Assembly (NCBI RefSeq): GCF_015207525.1
Contig: NZ_JADEWR010000016.1
Coordinates: 70,225 to 134,224 of the forward strand
Source: Nodosilinea sp. LEGE 06152
GTDB lineage: Bacteria; Cyanobacteriota; Cyanobacteriia; Phormidesmidales; Phormidesmidaceae
DNA length: 64,000 nucleotides
Direction of reading: 5' to 3'
How positions within the stretch are numbered: position 1 is the stretch's first letter; every line of letters begins with the position of its first letter. The notes under the pieces were generated by a model. The model ran no database searches and was not told where the DNA came from. It saw only the letters and a list, made by a program, of their open reading frames with translations. The translations under genes were made by a program, and so were the position numbers. Shown here in pieces: positions 33,963 to 42,538 of the stretch.

Positions 33963-34331
33963 CGTATTTTCCCCTGTAAAAATTAAAGCCGAGCCGCAGA
34001 GCATCCACGCTTGAGAGGCCAAAAACCACCGCCTCTCCCGCCTTAGCAGCCGCTAAATATTGACGATCAATGATATACGCTGCATCCCGTTTGGGATCTG
34101 AAACTTTAGGCCCCACAGGACACTCAAGGTACCCAAACCAGGGGTTGAGAACCACGCTTTTGACGCTAACCATTCGATGACAGATTATGTCTATGCTCGG
34201 CGTTGGCGCTGCGGGCACTTAGACACATCCTTTACAATAAAGCTACAGTCCCTGGTTCAGCTGGCGGGCAACACGCCACGCCTGTGGTCCAGGTAATCCT
34301 GATATAGCTTGGCCCCATTACCCTCTTGCGT
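33963..34331. other. Gap between divergent coiled-coil gene and rsfS
   Basis: In the 369-bp gap a minus-strand frame (34218 to 33865) encodes NPWFGYLECPVGPKVSDPKR and runs into the coiled-coil gene in another frame. It has no clear ribosome site or known domain, so I do not call it. No terminator is present; promoters for both genes must lie here. Confidence 0.5.
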
Positions 34332-34799
34332 ATGACCCATTCTCCCCATCGTCAGCCTACAGTTCGTGACGCGATCGCGCCAGAAAGCACGGCCAATACC
34401 TCCCAGCCCAGCCAGGCTGAGGATGATGCTCTCAAGCTAGCCTATGCCATTGCTGCCGCTGCCGATGAGCGCAAAGCAGGCAACATCACGATTTTGCAGG
34501 TGGGAGATGTATCGTATCTGGCTGATTACTTTGTGGTTGCAACCGGGTTTTCGGCGGTGCAGGTGCGCGCAATTACGCGATCGATCGAAGCGACCCTTGA
34601 GACCGATCACAACCGTCGCCCCCTGCGGCTGGAAGGCCAGGGCGAGGGCAGCTGGATTGTGATGGACTATGGCGAAGTGATTGTCCATATCTTTATGCCC
34701 GAAGCTCGCGACTACTACGATTTAGAAGCCTTTTGGGGCCACGCTAACCAGATTGTTTACCAACCTTCCGGTCAGCATTTCAGCCCGTCTCAGATTTAA
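34332..34799 (+). CDS. rsfS: Ribosome silencing factor RsfS (iojap family)
   Basis: The 155-residue protein contains the RsfS/YbeB domain from about residue 35 (ADERKAGNITILQVGDVSYL, ADYFVVATGFSAVQVRAI) to HIFMPEARDYYDLEAFW. RsfS binds ribosomal protein L14 of the large subunit and blocks subunit joining when nutrients are short. The N-terminal 30 residues are unconserved and polar. The ATG at 34332 is preferred to the TTG at 34326. The CGLD27 gene follows after 219 bp. Confidence 0.93.
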   Translation: MTHSPHRQPTVRDAIAPESTANTSQPSQAEDDALKLAYAIAAAADERKAGNITILQVGDVSYLADYFVVATGFSAVQVRAITRSIEATLETDHNRRPLRLEGQGEGSWIVMDYGEVIVHIFMPEARDYYDLEAFWGHANQIVYQPSGQHFSPSQI

Positions 34800-34880
34800 T
34801 CCCCAAACCAAAATCAACTCCCTGCCGCAGGCTGTGGGCCGCGTAGTGGGTAACGTGAGGTAGTCGGTATCGACCCGTGT

Positions 34881-34912
34881 CCCGACCTGGACATCACCCG
34901 ACCTAGACATCA
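34881..34912. repeat. Direct 16-bp duplication
   Basis: CCCGACCTGGACATCA is followed at once by CCCGACCTAGACATCA. It lies between rsfS and the CGLD27 gene. It may be a replication-slippage product or a paired binding site. Confidence 0.7.
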
Positions 34913-35018
34913 ATGGAATAGGGGCTAAAAGGTGGGAGCCAACGAATTGCCCCGCAGAGATTCCTATTGGTAAGCAATTCGTTTAGGCTAGAGCTAGATT
35001 TGCATAGTGTCGGTGGCA

Positions 35019-35510
35019 ATGCCTCAACGATGTCCTGTACCGGCTGAGCAGCAGCCCATCAACGAATACCAGGATGTGCGAGATTCTTGGTTTTACGGCT
35101 GGGGTAGCCGCAGCTTAATGGGGTACCTCAAGCCTGTGGTGGTGCTCTGGATCGTCGGTTGGGCTGTGGCCGGGCCAATGGCTGCCGCCAGTTTTGTACC
35201 GGCCAAGCACCCCTTGCCCTTTGGCCTGAGCGCTGCAATGGGGGCGATGGTGCTGCCCATGCTGGCTCTGCTACAGCTCTACGTGGGCTGGGCTCACGTG
35301 GGGGGGCGGCTACGGCAAACCACCGTGCCCTACGAAGAGTCAGGCTGGTACGACGGCCAGCTTTGGGTCAAGCCTGAAGAGGTTTCAAACCGCGATCGCC
35401 TAATCGTAGACTACCAAGTACAGCCTGTGCTCCAGCGCATTCGCCGCACCCTGGGGGTGATGGCCCTACTGCTGGCTCTGGGGCTCATTGTCTGGCCCCT
35501 CCTGGCGTAG
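35019..35510 (+). CDS. CGLD27-family (DUF1230) membrane protein
   Basis: The 163-residue protein, from the ATG at 35019, has INEYQDVRDSWFYGWGSRS, three hydrophobic segments (about 40-60, 68-90 and 139-160) and YEESGWYDGQLWVKPEEVSN. These are hallmarks of CGLD27, conserved in cyanobacteria, algae and plants. The plant homologue has been linked to iron-deficiency acclimation in plastids; the molecular role is not known. A GTG at 35007 would add four residues. It lies 66 bp upstream of the asparaginase gene and may share its transcript. Confidence 0.9.
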   Translation: MPQRCPVPAEQQPINEYQDVRDSWFYGWGSRSLMGYLKPVVVLWIVGWAVAGPMAAASFVPAKHPLPFGLSAAMGAMVLPMLALLQLYVGWAHVGGRLRQTTVPYEESGWYDGQLWVKPEEVSNRDRLIVDYQVQPVLQRIRRTLGVMALLLALGLIVWPLLA

Positions 35511-35576
35511 CGGGCCGTTTGTTCGATCGCTGCCCTGACCGCATCCCTCTTGTTCACCACCGCAGAGCCCCTAATT

Positions 35577-36539
35577 ATGACCAGCAGTCGGGTTAATCGA
35601 CACCAAACCAAAGAGCTACGGATACAGCTGCTGCGGGAGGGGATTGTCGAGTCTAACCACATCGCCCACGTGGCGGTGTGCGACAACCGGGGCCGCACCC
35701 TGTCGGTAGCCGGCAACGGCGAGCTGGGTACCTTCATTCGCTCGGCACTCAAGCCCTTTCAGGCCCTGGCGGTGACGGCGGCGGGGGCGCTGGAGCGCTA
35801 CAACCTCGACGATCGCGATTTAGCCATTATGTGTGGCTCCCACCAGGGCACCATCGAGCAGGTGCGCCAGGTGTTTCACATTCTCTGGCAGGCCGACCTC
35901 GACACCACCGCCCTGCGTTGTCCCACCCCAGAAGGCAAAAAAAGCCCCCTAGAGCACAACTGCTCGGGCAAGCACGCCGGTATGCTGGCCGTTTCTCAAC
36001 AGCGCAACTGGCCGCTGGAGAGCTACCTCGACCGCAATCACCCGGTGCAAAAGCTGATTGTAGCCCGCATCTCGGAGCTGCTGGGCATGCCCTCGGACGA
36101 GTTTATCTGCGCCCATGATGACTGCGGTGCCCCCACCTACTTTATGCAGCTCAGCCAGATGGCGACGCTCTACGCCATGCTGTCGTCGGGCAGCAACCTC
36201 GACATGGAGCGCATTGTGCGAGCCATGACCAGCCATCCCGACATGGTGGGCGGCCCCGACTCCTTTGACACCACGCTGATGAATTTAACTAACGGGGCCT
36301 TAGTGAGTAAATCGGGGGCCGAAGGCATTCAGTGCATCGGTCGAGTGGGCGAGGGGCTTGGGGTAGCCATCAAAGCGATCGATGGGGCCAAGCGAGCCAA
36401 GTACGCCACCGCCATCTTTACCCTCCGCCAGCTGGGCTGGATTTCGCCCACGGCAGCCGACACCCTGGCCGAAACCTATATGGAAATTGGCAACTACAAG
36501 CGGCTCGATGTGGTCGGCGATTTGCCCATGATGTATTAA
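35577..36539 (+). CDS. Asparaginase of the Rhizobium etli type (class 3)
   Basis: The 320-residue protein hydrolyses asparagine to aspartate and ammonia by family assignment. Residues known from the R. etli enzyme are visible: R-S-x-x-K in IRSALKPFQ, Ser in MCGSHQG, Cys and Lys in NCSGKHAGM, Asp and Cys in AHDDCGAPT, and Lys in VSKSGAEG. These include the two zinc-linked cysteines near the active serine. It is unrelated to E. coli-type asparaginases. The ATG at 35577 is preferred to the TTG at 35550. The substrate is known for only a few members. Confidence 0.88.
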   Translation: MTSSRVNRHQTKELRIQLLREGIVESNHIAHVAVCDNRGRTLSVAGNGELGTFIRSALKPFQALAVTAAGALERYNLDDRDLAIMCGSHQGTIEQVRQVFHILWQADLDTTALRCPTPEGKKSPLEHNCSGKHAGMLAVSQQRNWPLESYLDRNHPVQKLIVARISELLGMPSDEFICAHDDCGAPTYFMQLSQMATLYAMLSSGSNLDMERIVRAMTSHPDMVGGPDSFDTTLMNLTNGALVSKSGAEGIQCIGRVGEGLGVAIKAIDGAKRAKYATAIFTLRQLGWISPTAADTLAETYMEIGNYKRLDVVGDLPMMY

Positions 36540-36658
36540 ATGTGATGAGCGAAAGGACCGCCCGCAAAGGGGTACAGCCCCATTAGCAAAAAAAGACTGT
36601 CTTTAGAGAAAATTAGATTGTTAACTGAGAACATTTAACGCTATACTGTATAAGCTGA

Positions 36659-36735
<77 letters not shown>

Positions 36736-36754
36736 AATAGCCACCATCAAAAGC

Positions 36755-36790
36755 AAAAAGGGTTCCTAAATTGATTTAGGAACCCTTTTT
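36755..36790 (+). terminator. Terminator after tRNA-fMet
   Basis: The arms AAAAAGGGTTCCTAAAT and ATTTAGGAACCCTTTTT nearly touch at the loop and are followed by GC. The stem starts 20 bp after the tRNA end. Confidence 0.9.
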
Positions 36791-36865
36791 GCTTTGTGTA
36801 ACTTGGCCAGCGCTATAGTGCATAGGCAATCGTGATTGTTGTTGACCCCGTCGAGACCAGCACCC

Positions 36866-38185
36866 ATGGCTCAACCCAAAATTATTGTTTTAGACGACGA
36901 CCCCACCGGCTCGCAAACGGTGCACAGCTGCCTGCTGCTGATGCAGTGGGATGTAGAAACCCTGCGCCAAGGGTTGCGGGATGCCGCGCCAATTTTCTTT
37001 GTGCTGACCAATACTCGCGCCCTTACCGCCGCTGCCGCTGAGGCAGTAACCCGAGAGGTTTGCCAACATCTCAAGCAGGCGATCGCCCTCGAAGGCATTC
37101 AAGACTTTCTCGTGGTCAGCCGCTCTGACTCAACCCTGCGAGGCCACTATCCAGTCGAAACCGACGCAATCGCAGACGAGCTTGGCCCTTTCGACGCTCA
37201 CTTTTTGGTGCCCGCCTTTTTTGAGGGAGGCCGCATTACCCGCGACAGCACTCACTATTTAATGGTGGACGGTACCCCTACCCCTGTCCACAAGACCGAG
37301 TTTGCCAAAGATTCGGTGTTTGGCTACAGCACCAGTTATCTGCCCGACTACGTGGCCGAAAAAACCGCTGGCCGCATCCAAGCCCAGACGGTCGAGCGCT
37401 TTACTCTGGCTGATATTCGGGCCGGATCTTTAGATCGGCTGATGACCCTAGAAGATAACGTCTGCTGCGCCGTGGATGGTGAAACCCAGGCCGACCTCGA
37501 CCAGTTCGCCCAAGACTTGCTCACCGCCGCCGCCCAGGGCAAGCGCTTCTTGTTTCGCAGCGCCGCCAGCATTCTCACCGCCCTAGCGGCACTGCCGCCT
37601 CAGCCCATCGATGCTGACCACATGGGCACCTACGTGCGCGATGGACGGCCCGGTGCCATTATCGTCGGCTCTCACGTGAAAAAAACTACCCAACAGCTGG
37701 AGCAATTGCTGCAAGAGCCGGGGGTAACCGGCATTGAAGTGAAGGTGACTCAGCTGCGGGATGGTGGCCCTGCGGCCCAAAGTGAGCTGCTCACCGACAT
37801 TCTGGCCCAGGTAGAAACCACCCACAGCAGCGGCCAGGTGCCCGTCGTCTACACCAGCCGCAGCGAACTCACCTTCGACACCGTGCAGGCCCGTCTCGAC
37901 TTCGGCGTCGAGGTTTCTGCCCTGCTGATGGATGTAATTAAAGGATTGCCCGATGATATTGGATTCCTCATTAGCAAAGGCGGCATTACCTCTAACGACA
38001 CCCTTAGCACCGGGCTAGCGCTGAGGACGGCCCGTCTGCTGGGCCAGATTTTGCCGGGGGTATCCGTGGTGCGCACCCCCGCCGATCATATTCAGTTACC
38101 CAACCTGCCCGTGGTGCTGTTTCCGGGCAATGTAGGGGATGGGGATGCGCTGGCTCTAGCCTACCGTCGCCTAATGGACCTTTAG
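36866..38185 (+). CDS. Four-carbon acid sugar kinase-family protein (DUF1537)
   Basis: The 439-residue protein opens MAQPKIIVLDDDPTGSQTVH; the DDDPTGS motif is characteristic of the four-carbon acid sugar kinase family, members of which phosphorylate threonate or erythronate. The N-terminal half (about 1-250) is the substrate domain and the C-terminal half (about 270-439, with ISKGGITSNDT and VVLFPGNVGDGDAL) binds ATP. The usual partners (PdxA2-like dehydrogenase, aldolase, isomerase) are absent, so the pathway is unknown. The ATG at 36866 fits the conserved start. Confidence 0.87.
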   Translation: MAQPKIIVLDDDPTGSQTVHSCLLLMQWDVETLRQGLRDAAPIFFVLTNTRALTAAAAEAVTREVCQHLKQAIALEGIQDFLVVSRSDSTLRGHYPVETDAIADELGPFDAHFLVPAFFEGGRITRDSTHYLMVDGTPTPVHKTEFAKDSVFGYSTSYLPDYVAEKTAGRIQAQTVERFTLADIRAGSLDRLMTLEDNVCCAVDGETQADLDQFAQDLLTAAAQGKRFLFRSAASILTALAALPPQPIDADHMGTYVRDGRPGAIIVGSHVKKTTQQLEQLLQEPGVTGIEVKVTQLRDGGPAAQSELLTDILAQVETTHSSGQVPVVYTSRSELTFDTVQARLDFGVEVSALLMDVIKGLPDDIGFLISKGGITSNDTLSTGLALRTARLLGQILPGVSVVRTPADHIQLPNLPVVLFPGNVGDGDALALAYRRLMDL

Positions 38186-38286
38186 GGAAGATAAGAAAGG
38201 CGAAGGGGCGAGGAAGATCCTTCGATCTCTACCCAATTGGTAGGGGGGGAAGACCTAGAGGTACGAATTGTCCCTCGGCCTCCCAT

Positions 38287-39198
38287 CTAGCGGCTTGCTT
38301 CTTGCCGCTCTTCTCGCAGGTCTTCAATCAGCTGGGCTAACTGGTCGCTGTTGGTGTGGTAGACCTCGTTGCAGAAGTGACAGATTGCTTCAGCCCCGTC
38401 GTCTTTTTCGATCATGTCTTGCAGCTCGTCTTCACCTAGCATTTTGAGGGCGCGCAGCATGCGATCGAAAGAGCAGGGGCAGCTAAACTGCACCATTTGA
38501 GTTTCAGGCAATATCTCCAGACCCAAGTCGCCAACCAGGTCGTCAAAAATTTGTGGCAGGGTTTTGTTAGCCCGCAGCAGGGGAGTAAAGCCAGTCAGGC
38601 CAGCCAGGCGGCTTTCGATTAAAGCTACCATTTCGGCGTCTTCGGCGGCGCGAGGCAAAATTTGTAGCAGTAACCCCCCGGCGGCCTCTACCCCATTGGC
38701 CCCTACAAACACGCCCAGCACCAGCGCTGAGGGGGTTTGTTCTGAGTTCACCAGGTAGTGGGTGAGGTCGTCGCCAATTTCTCCAGAGACTAGCTCTACC
38801 GTGCTGGAGTAAGGGTAGCCGTAGCCCATGTCGCGCACGACATACACGTAGCCGTTGCGGCCCACGGCACCGCCCACATCTAGCTTACCCTGGGCATTGG
38901 GGGGCAGTTCAATGGATGGATTGTCCACATAGCCACGGGCGGTACCATCCATACCAGCGTCTACCAGGATGCCGCCCAGGGGGCCATCGCCCCGTACCCG
39001 AATGTTAACCCGGCCCTGGGGCTGTTTCATACTGGAGGCCAGCAGCAGCCCTGCCGAGATTGTGCGCCCTAGGGCCGCCGTGGCCACGTAGGACAAGTTG
39101 TGGCGCTGCCGGGCCACCTCGGTCAGTTTGGTGGTGATAACGCCGATCACCCGAATGCCGCCATCGGCGGCGGTAGCCCGAATCAGTTGATCTGCCAT
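38287..39198 (-). CDS. hslO: Redox-regulated holdase chaperone Hsp33
   Basis: Hsp33 is a cytoplasmic chaperone switched on when oxidation releases zinc from its C-terminal cysteines. The 303-residue protein starts MADQLIRATAADGGIRV and shows the zinc motif as C-P-C in FSCPCSFDRM and C-H-F-C in AICHFCNEVYH. The substrate-binding core has GRTISAGLLLASSMKQ and VRGDGPLGGI. A longer frame to 39387 would add 63 residues of unrelated sequence, so 39198 is chosen. A role in oxidative stress from photosynthesis is inferred. Confidence 0.95.
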   Translation of the reverse strand: MADQLIRATAADGGIRVIGVITTKLTEVARQRHNLSYVATAALGRTISAGLLLASSMKQPQGRVNIRVRGDGPLGGILVDAGMDGTARGYVDNPSIELPPNAQGKLDVGGAVGRNGYVYVVRDMGYGYPYSSTVELVSGEIGDDLTHYLVNSEQTPSALVLGVFVGANGVEAAGGLLLQILPRAAEDAEMVALIESRLAGLTGFTPLLRANKTLPQIFDDLVGDLGLEILPETQMVQFSCPCSFDRMLRALKMLGEDELQDMIEKDDGAEAICHFCNEVYHTNSDQLAQLIEDLREERQEASR

Positions 39199-39445
39199 GC
39201 GCTGCCCCAGTCTTCCCTTAATATTGCTTATTAATAATTGTAGGAGGTTTGGGGATACGGGTTTGAGAGGGTTTACCGACCCTGGCGCTGAGGCGCGATT
39301 CCGGGACAGATAACCCATTCCGGGTCGGGTTCCGTTTCTGCTATGCCGCAGGCTATACCCTCTGCGGATTACGCCCCTAGCTCCCATCTGGTTAGGTTTC
39401 TTTTGGCATACTGGGAGGTGTTGTTTGCGGGCACATCACCACCCT

Positions 39446-39832
39446 ATGCTAGGCACATTTCAGCACAGCCGCCTTCGCATCGAAGTCGAGGCTACCCAGG
39501 GGCAAATTCAGGCCAGTTTGGTGCAGCCCAGCAACTTTAGCCAGTGGCTCTGGCCGCAGCGATTTAGTCAGGGTCTACCCAGCGAGTTGCACAGCGGACT
39601 GAGTTTTAATAGCTATCTTGGCCCGGTTGAGATTCACCACGAGATCAAGCAGGTTGATGATCACAGCCTTCACATGGTGCTGTCTGGGGGCATTGACGGG
39701 TTTCATGAGTGGTACTGGGGCGATCGCTGGGTGCAGTCACGGCTAGAGGGAGTTTCGGCGCTGCCCTTAAATTTGGGCCAAAGCCTGACGATCGCGCGAC
39801 TGCGGCAATTTTTACAGCAGCCCAGGGCTTAA
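39446..39832 (+). CDS. Conserved hypothetical protein
   Basis: The 128-residue protein starts MLGTFQHSRLRIEVEATQGQ and contains FSQWLWPQRFSQGLPSELHS and GFHEWYWGDRWVQSRLEGVS. The alternation of strands with a long C-terminal helix suggests an SRPBCC-like fold, but this is a guess from pattern. It looks like a cyanobacterial conserved protein; I cannot assign a function. It is divergent from hslO and converges on the Nudix gene, 16 bp away. Confidence 0.65.
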   Translation: MLGTFQHSRLRIEVEATQGQIQASLVQPSNFSQWLWPQRFSQGLPSELHSGLSFNSYLGPVEIHHEIKQVDDHSLHMVLSGGIDGFHEWYWGDRWVQSRLEGVSALPLNLGQSLTIARLRQFLQQPRA

Positions 39833-39848
39833 CCCGGATGGCTAAGAT

Positions 39849-40322
39849 TCAAGTCGAAGGCACCTGACCCAGCACCTGCACCAGCTCATCTAAAAACTGG
39901 CCCTGGGCTTTAATAATGCGTTTCTTAGCCTCTTCCAGCTCGAACCAGGCGGCCTGATCAACCTCAGGAAACTCCTTTAGCACCCCTGAGTGGGGTGGCC
40001 ACTCTAGCACAAACGTGTTGCTGTGCAGGGTGGCAGGGTTAAAGTTGCCTTCAAAGGCCCAGGCAAAAACGAGTTTGCCTCCGGCCTGACGCACCGGCTG
40101 CAGGGGGCGAAAGTCGCCGATCGGGGCCTGCCCGGTTTCCTCCCAAAACTCGCGTTTAGCAGCTTCAAAGGTGTCTTCCCCAGGGGCAATTTCGCCCTTG
40201 GGAATAGTCCAGGCCTGCCAGCGGCGATTGGCCCAGTAGGGACCGCCCGAGTGCACTAGCAGCACCTCCAGGTGGTGGTTCTGGGTGCGATACATAAGTA
40301 ACCCAGCGCTTTTTTTAGCCAT
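39849..40322 (-). CDS. Nudix hydrolase
   Basis: The 157-residue protein has a complete Nudix box at about residues 43-64 (GEIAPGEDTFEAAKRE followed by FWEETG), with the E and REFWEE metal ligands intact. Nudix enzymes hydrolyse nucleoside diphosphates linked to other groups. The opening SAGLLMYR and the WTIPKGE segment are like those of the small NUDIX NTP pyrophosphohydrolase group. The substrate is unknown. The start at 40322 is the only good ATG. Confidence 0.92.
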   Translation of the reverse strand: MAKKSAGLLMYRTQNHHLEVLLVHSGGPYWANRRWQAWTIPKGEIAPGEDTFEAAKREFWEETGQAPIGDFRPLQPVRQAGGKLVFAWAFEGNFNPATLHSNTFVLEWPPHSGVLKEFPEVDQAAWFELEEAKKRIIKAQGQFLDELVQVLGQVPST

Positions 40323-40847
40323 AGCAGCGATTCCCTTCAGGGAGGCTCCGCAAACGCACTACGCCCCTGCCCGTCGTTAACAACTGAGCGTGTCGTCCTT
40401 ACGTCATGAGCAGTTGCAGCACTGAACCAGGAACCCTATCGACCCTCAGATTGTAGTTGGCCAGCCAAAACCGGCTTAACCCTTATCCAATTTTTATATT
40501 TTTATTTGTGGCGATCCTGTATGAGTGGTGAAATCGTCGGGCAGACGTCGCCCCTACAGGAATTAGATGCCTAGCCCGTCATGACGAATCAGCACGAATC
40601 GCTATGTTTAGTAGCCATTGAGTAAAGTGCCTAAACAAAATGACGATTTAATTTAGAGTTCCCAAACGCACCCCCAGCGAAACTCAACCTGGCCCAAGCC
40701 CAATCAACTCACTCTATCTAAGAAGAACTTAGAGAACTTCCCCAAGCGTTTAGAACTGGCATAGCATACCTGTAGAGCTGTCTTTTCAGTAAAAAACAGC
40801 TTTAGACAGTCGATTGAAATGGTCCTTAGCGTTTGCCAAAGCCCACT
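40323..40847. other. 525-bp gap with repeat debris
   Basis: No gene is visible. Near 40327-40355 a degenerate copy of the palindromic repeat seen at 41-77 occurs in the other orientation (CCCTTCAGGGAGGCTCCGC). At 40539-40558 a GGCAGACGTCGCCCCTAC block resembles another common intergenic element. At 40777-40802 AGCTGT and ACAGCT arms form a small hairpin before the next gene. The region is AT-rich around 40490. Confidence 0.5.
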
Positions 40848-41378
40848 ATGCCTTACCAGTACGATCTTGGCTTCGGTCAAAAGATATATCTTGACAACTC
40901 TGGTTTGACCACTGTAATTACTCTTGCTAGTAGTGGTTCGGGTCAGCAGCAGCAGTCAGGCATTCAGGCACAAACGGGGCTATGGACAGAAGTGCCCCAG
41001 GCGGCGCGGACGGGTAGCAGCGTGCTGCTTCGCTGCGTTACTGCGCAAGGGGTCTTTGTTTGGCAGGTGCAGGGTACAGAGATCGGTGTCGCTGATGCCG
41101 CCGCTTGGCCCGCCCAACAGGCCCTAGCCCTGCAGCCTGCAGAGGCTGGGCTGCAGGCCATGCCACCCATCAAACCAATGACACCTATGGAACCGATGGC
41201 TCCTATGACTATGGGTAATATGCACTTATCAGCTAACCCGATGACGATGCAGATGGGCGACATGACGCTCAGCATGGGCAACGCCGAGGCCTCTGCCAAA
41301 AAATTCTGCACCCAGTGCGGTAGCGCCATTCAGGCTGGCGATCGCTTCTGCGGCAGCTGTGGTCACCAGCTTCAGTAA
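40848..41378 (+). CDS. Hypothetical protein with C-terminal zinc ribbon
   Basis: The 176-residue protein starts MPYQYDLGFGQKIYLDNSGL and has a beta-rich N-terminal domain of about 90 residues. A Met/Pro-rich linker follows (KPMTPMEPMAPMTMGNMHLS). The C-terminal zinc ribbon has two CxxC knuckles: FCTQCG and FCGSCG. The Met-rich linker is unusual and could be a flexible tether. No function can be assigned. The ATG at 40848 is preferred to an upstream TTG-type start. Confidence 0.7.
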   Translation: MPYQYDLGFGQKIYLDNSGLTTVITLASSGSGQQQQSGIQAQTGLWTEVPQAARTGSSVLLRCVTAQGVFVWQVQGTEIGVADAAAWPAQQALALQPAEAGLQAMPPIKPMTPMEPMAPMTMGNMHLSANPMTMQMGDMTLSMGNAEASAKKFCTQCGSAIQAGDRFCGSCGHQLQ

Positions 41379-41426
41379 GCTCTACAGCCCCAGAGTATTG
41401 CTCTACAGCTCACTCAAACTACAAAA

Positions 41427-41451
41427 AACCGGGAGCAATAATCTCCCGGTT
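41427..41451. terminator. Bidirectional terminator
   Basis: The arms AACCGGGAG and CTCCCGGTT enclose a 7-nt loop between the convergent zinc-ribbon and aquaporin genes. The A-run before it gives a T-run on the minus strand. Confidence 0.8.
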
Positions 41452-41506
41452 TGGTACAGGTGTGTAAGCGACTTTAAACCTGCTTGTAGCCATTAAACAC
41501 AATCGG

Positions 41507-42274
41507 CTAGACCACTGACTTAGGACGGTCAATGCGCGCTGCTTTTTCGCTATCGTCAGCAAAGAAGGTGGCGTAAACCCAGCCCGCTAGCAGGGCACCC
41601 AAGATGGGGGCAACCCAAAATAACCAGAGCTGACCAAGCAGCGGCCCTCCGACAAAGAGGGCCGGGCCGGTACTCCGAGCGGGGTTAACGGAGGTATTTG
41701 TGACCGGAATGCTAATCAGGTGAATCAGGGTTAGAGACAGCCCAATCGCCACCGGAGCCAGACCCACCGGAGCCCGAAAGTCGGTAGCACCCAAAATAAT
41801 CATTAAAAAGAAGAAGGTCATCACCACTTCGCAGATTAAGCAGGCCACCAGGCTAAAAGCCCCCGGCGAGTGAACCCCAAACCCATTAGTGGCCAGAGGA
41901 TTGCCCACTGAGGGGTCAATGGCAAAGTCTGGCTGACCGGTGGCGATGACGTAGACAATGCCTGCCCCCACAATGCCGCCCAAAACCTGGGACACAATGT
42001 AGGGCAGCAGCTCGCTGCTGGGAAAGCGCCCAGCCGCCCACAGCCCAAAAGACACCGCCGGGTTGAGGTGACAGCCCGAAATATGGCTAATGGCGTAGGC
42101 CATTGTTAGCACGGTCAAACCAAAGGCTAGGGATACCCCCAGAAAACCAATACCCAGGTTTAGGGCACCGCTGCCGTCTAGAAACACACCGGCCAATACC
42201 GCACTACCACAGCCACCCAGCACTAGCCACAACGTACCCAAGAACTCAGCCAAACAACGCTTTGCAATAGGCAT
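41507..42274 (-). CDS. aqpZ: Aquaporin Z-like water channel
   Basis: The 255-residue membrane protein has six hydrophobic helices and the two pore NPA motifs, HLNPAVSFG and SVNPARSTG, characteristic of the MIP family. The AqpZ-type selectivity region is compatible with water rather than glycerol transport. It lies in the cytoplasmic membrane and helps in osmotic adjustment. The short polar C-terminus ends RPKSVV. It is a single gene with its own terminator in common with the convergent neighbour. Confidence 0.94.
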   Translation of the reverse strand: MPIAKRCLAEFLGTLWLVLGGCGSAVLAGVFLDGSGALNLGIGFLGVSLAFGLTVLTMAYAISHISGCHLNPAVSFGLWAAGRFPSSELLPYIVSQVLGGIVGAGIVYVIATGQPDFAIDPSVGNPLATNGFGVHSPGAFSLVACLICEVVMTFFFLMIILGATDFRAPVGLAPVAIGLSLTLIHLISIPVTNTSVNPARSTGPALFVGGPLLGQLWLFWVAPILGALLAGWVYATFFADDSEKAARIDRPKSVV

Positions 42275-42538
42275 TGCTAACCACTCCTACCTCATGAAGT
42301 TTCCAAGGACGATTAGTATTCATCGATACAAACTGCGATCGAAAACCTATATCTCAGCGCGATACTACCGTAAGACTATAAAAGTTTGATAAGCTCAAAC
42401 ATCAGTTGACTCAGGCAGCCAAAGCCGTCACCGCGCGGATTGTCTAGGCCTGGTAACCTAGGGCCTGCTACCCTAAGAGAGGCATAGTCGCCTCAGCGTC
42501 ACACCTCTGCCTGGAGTCATTAGGAAGCCGCGCTCACC

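Noticed and set aside
33865..34218. A 117-codon minus-strand frame overlapping the coiled-coil gene start
   Set aside because: No ribosome site or known domain, and its second half is another frame of the coiled-coil gene. It was considered because its first half looks somewhat protein-like.
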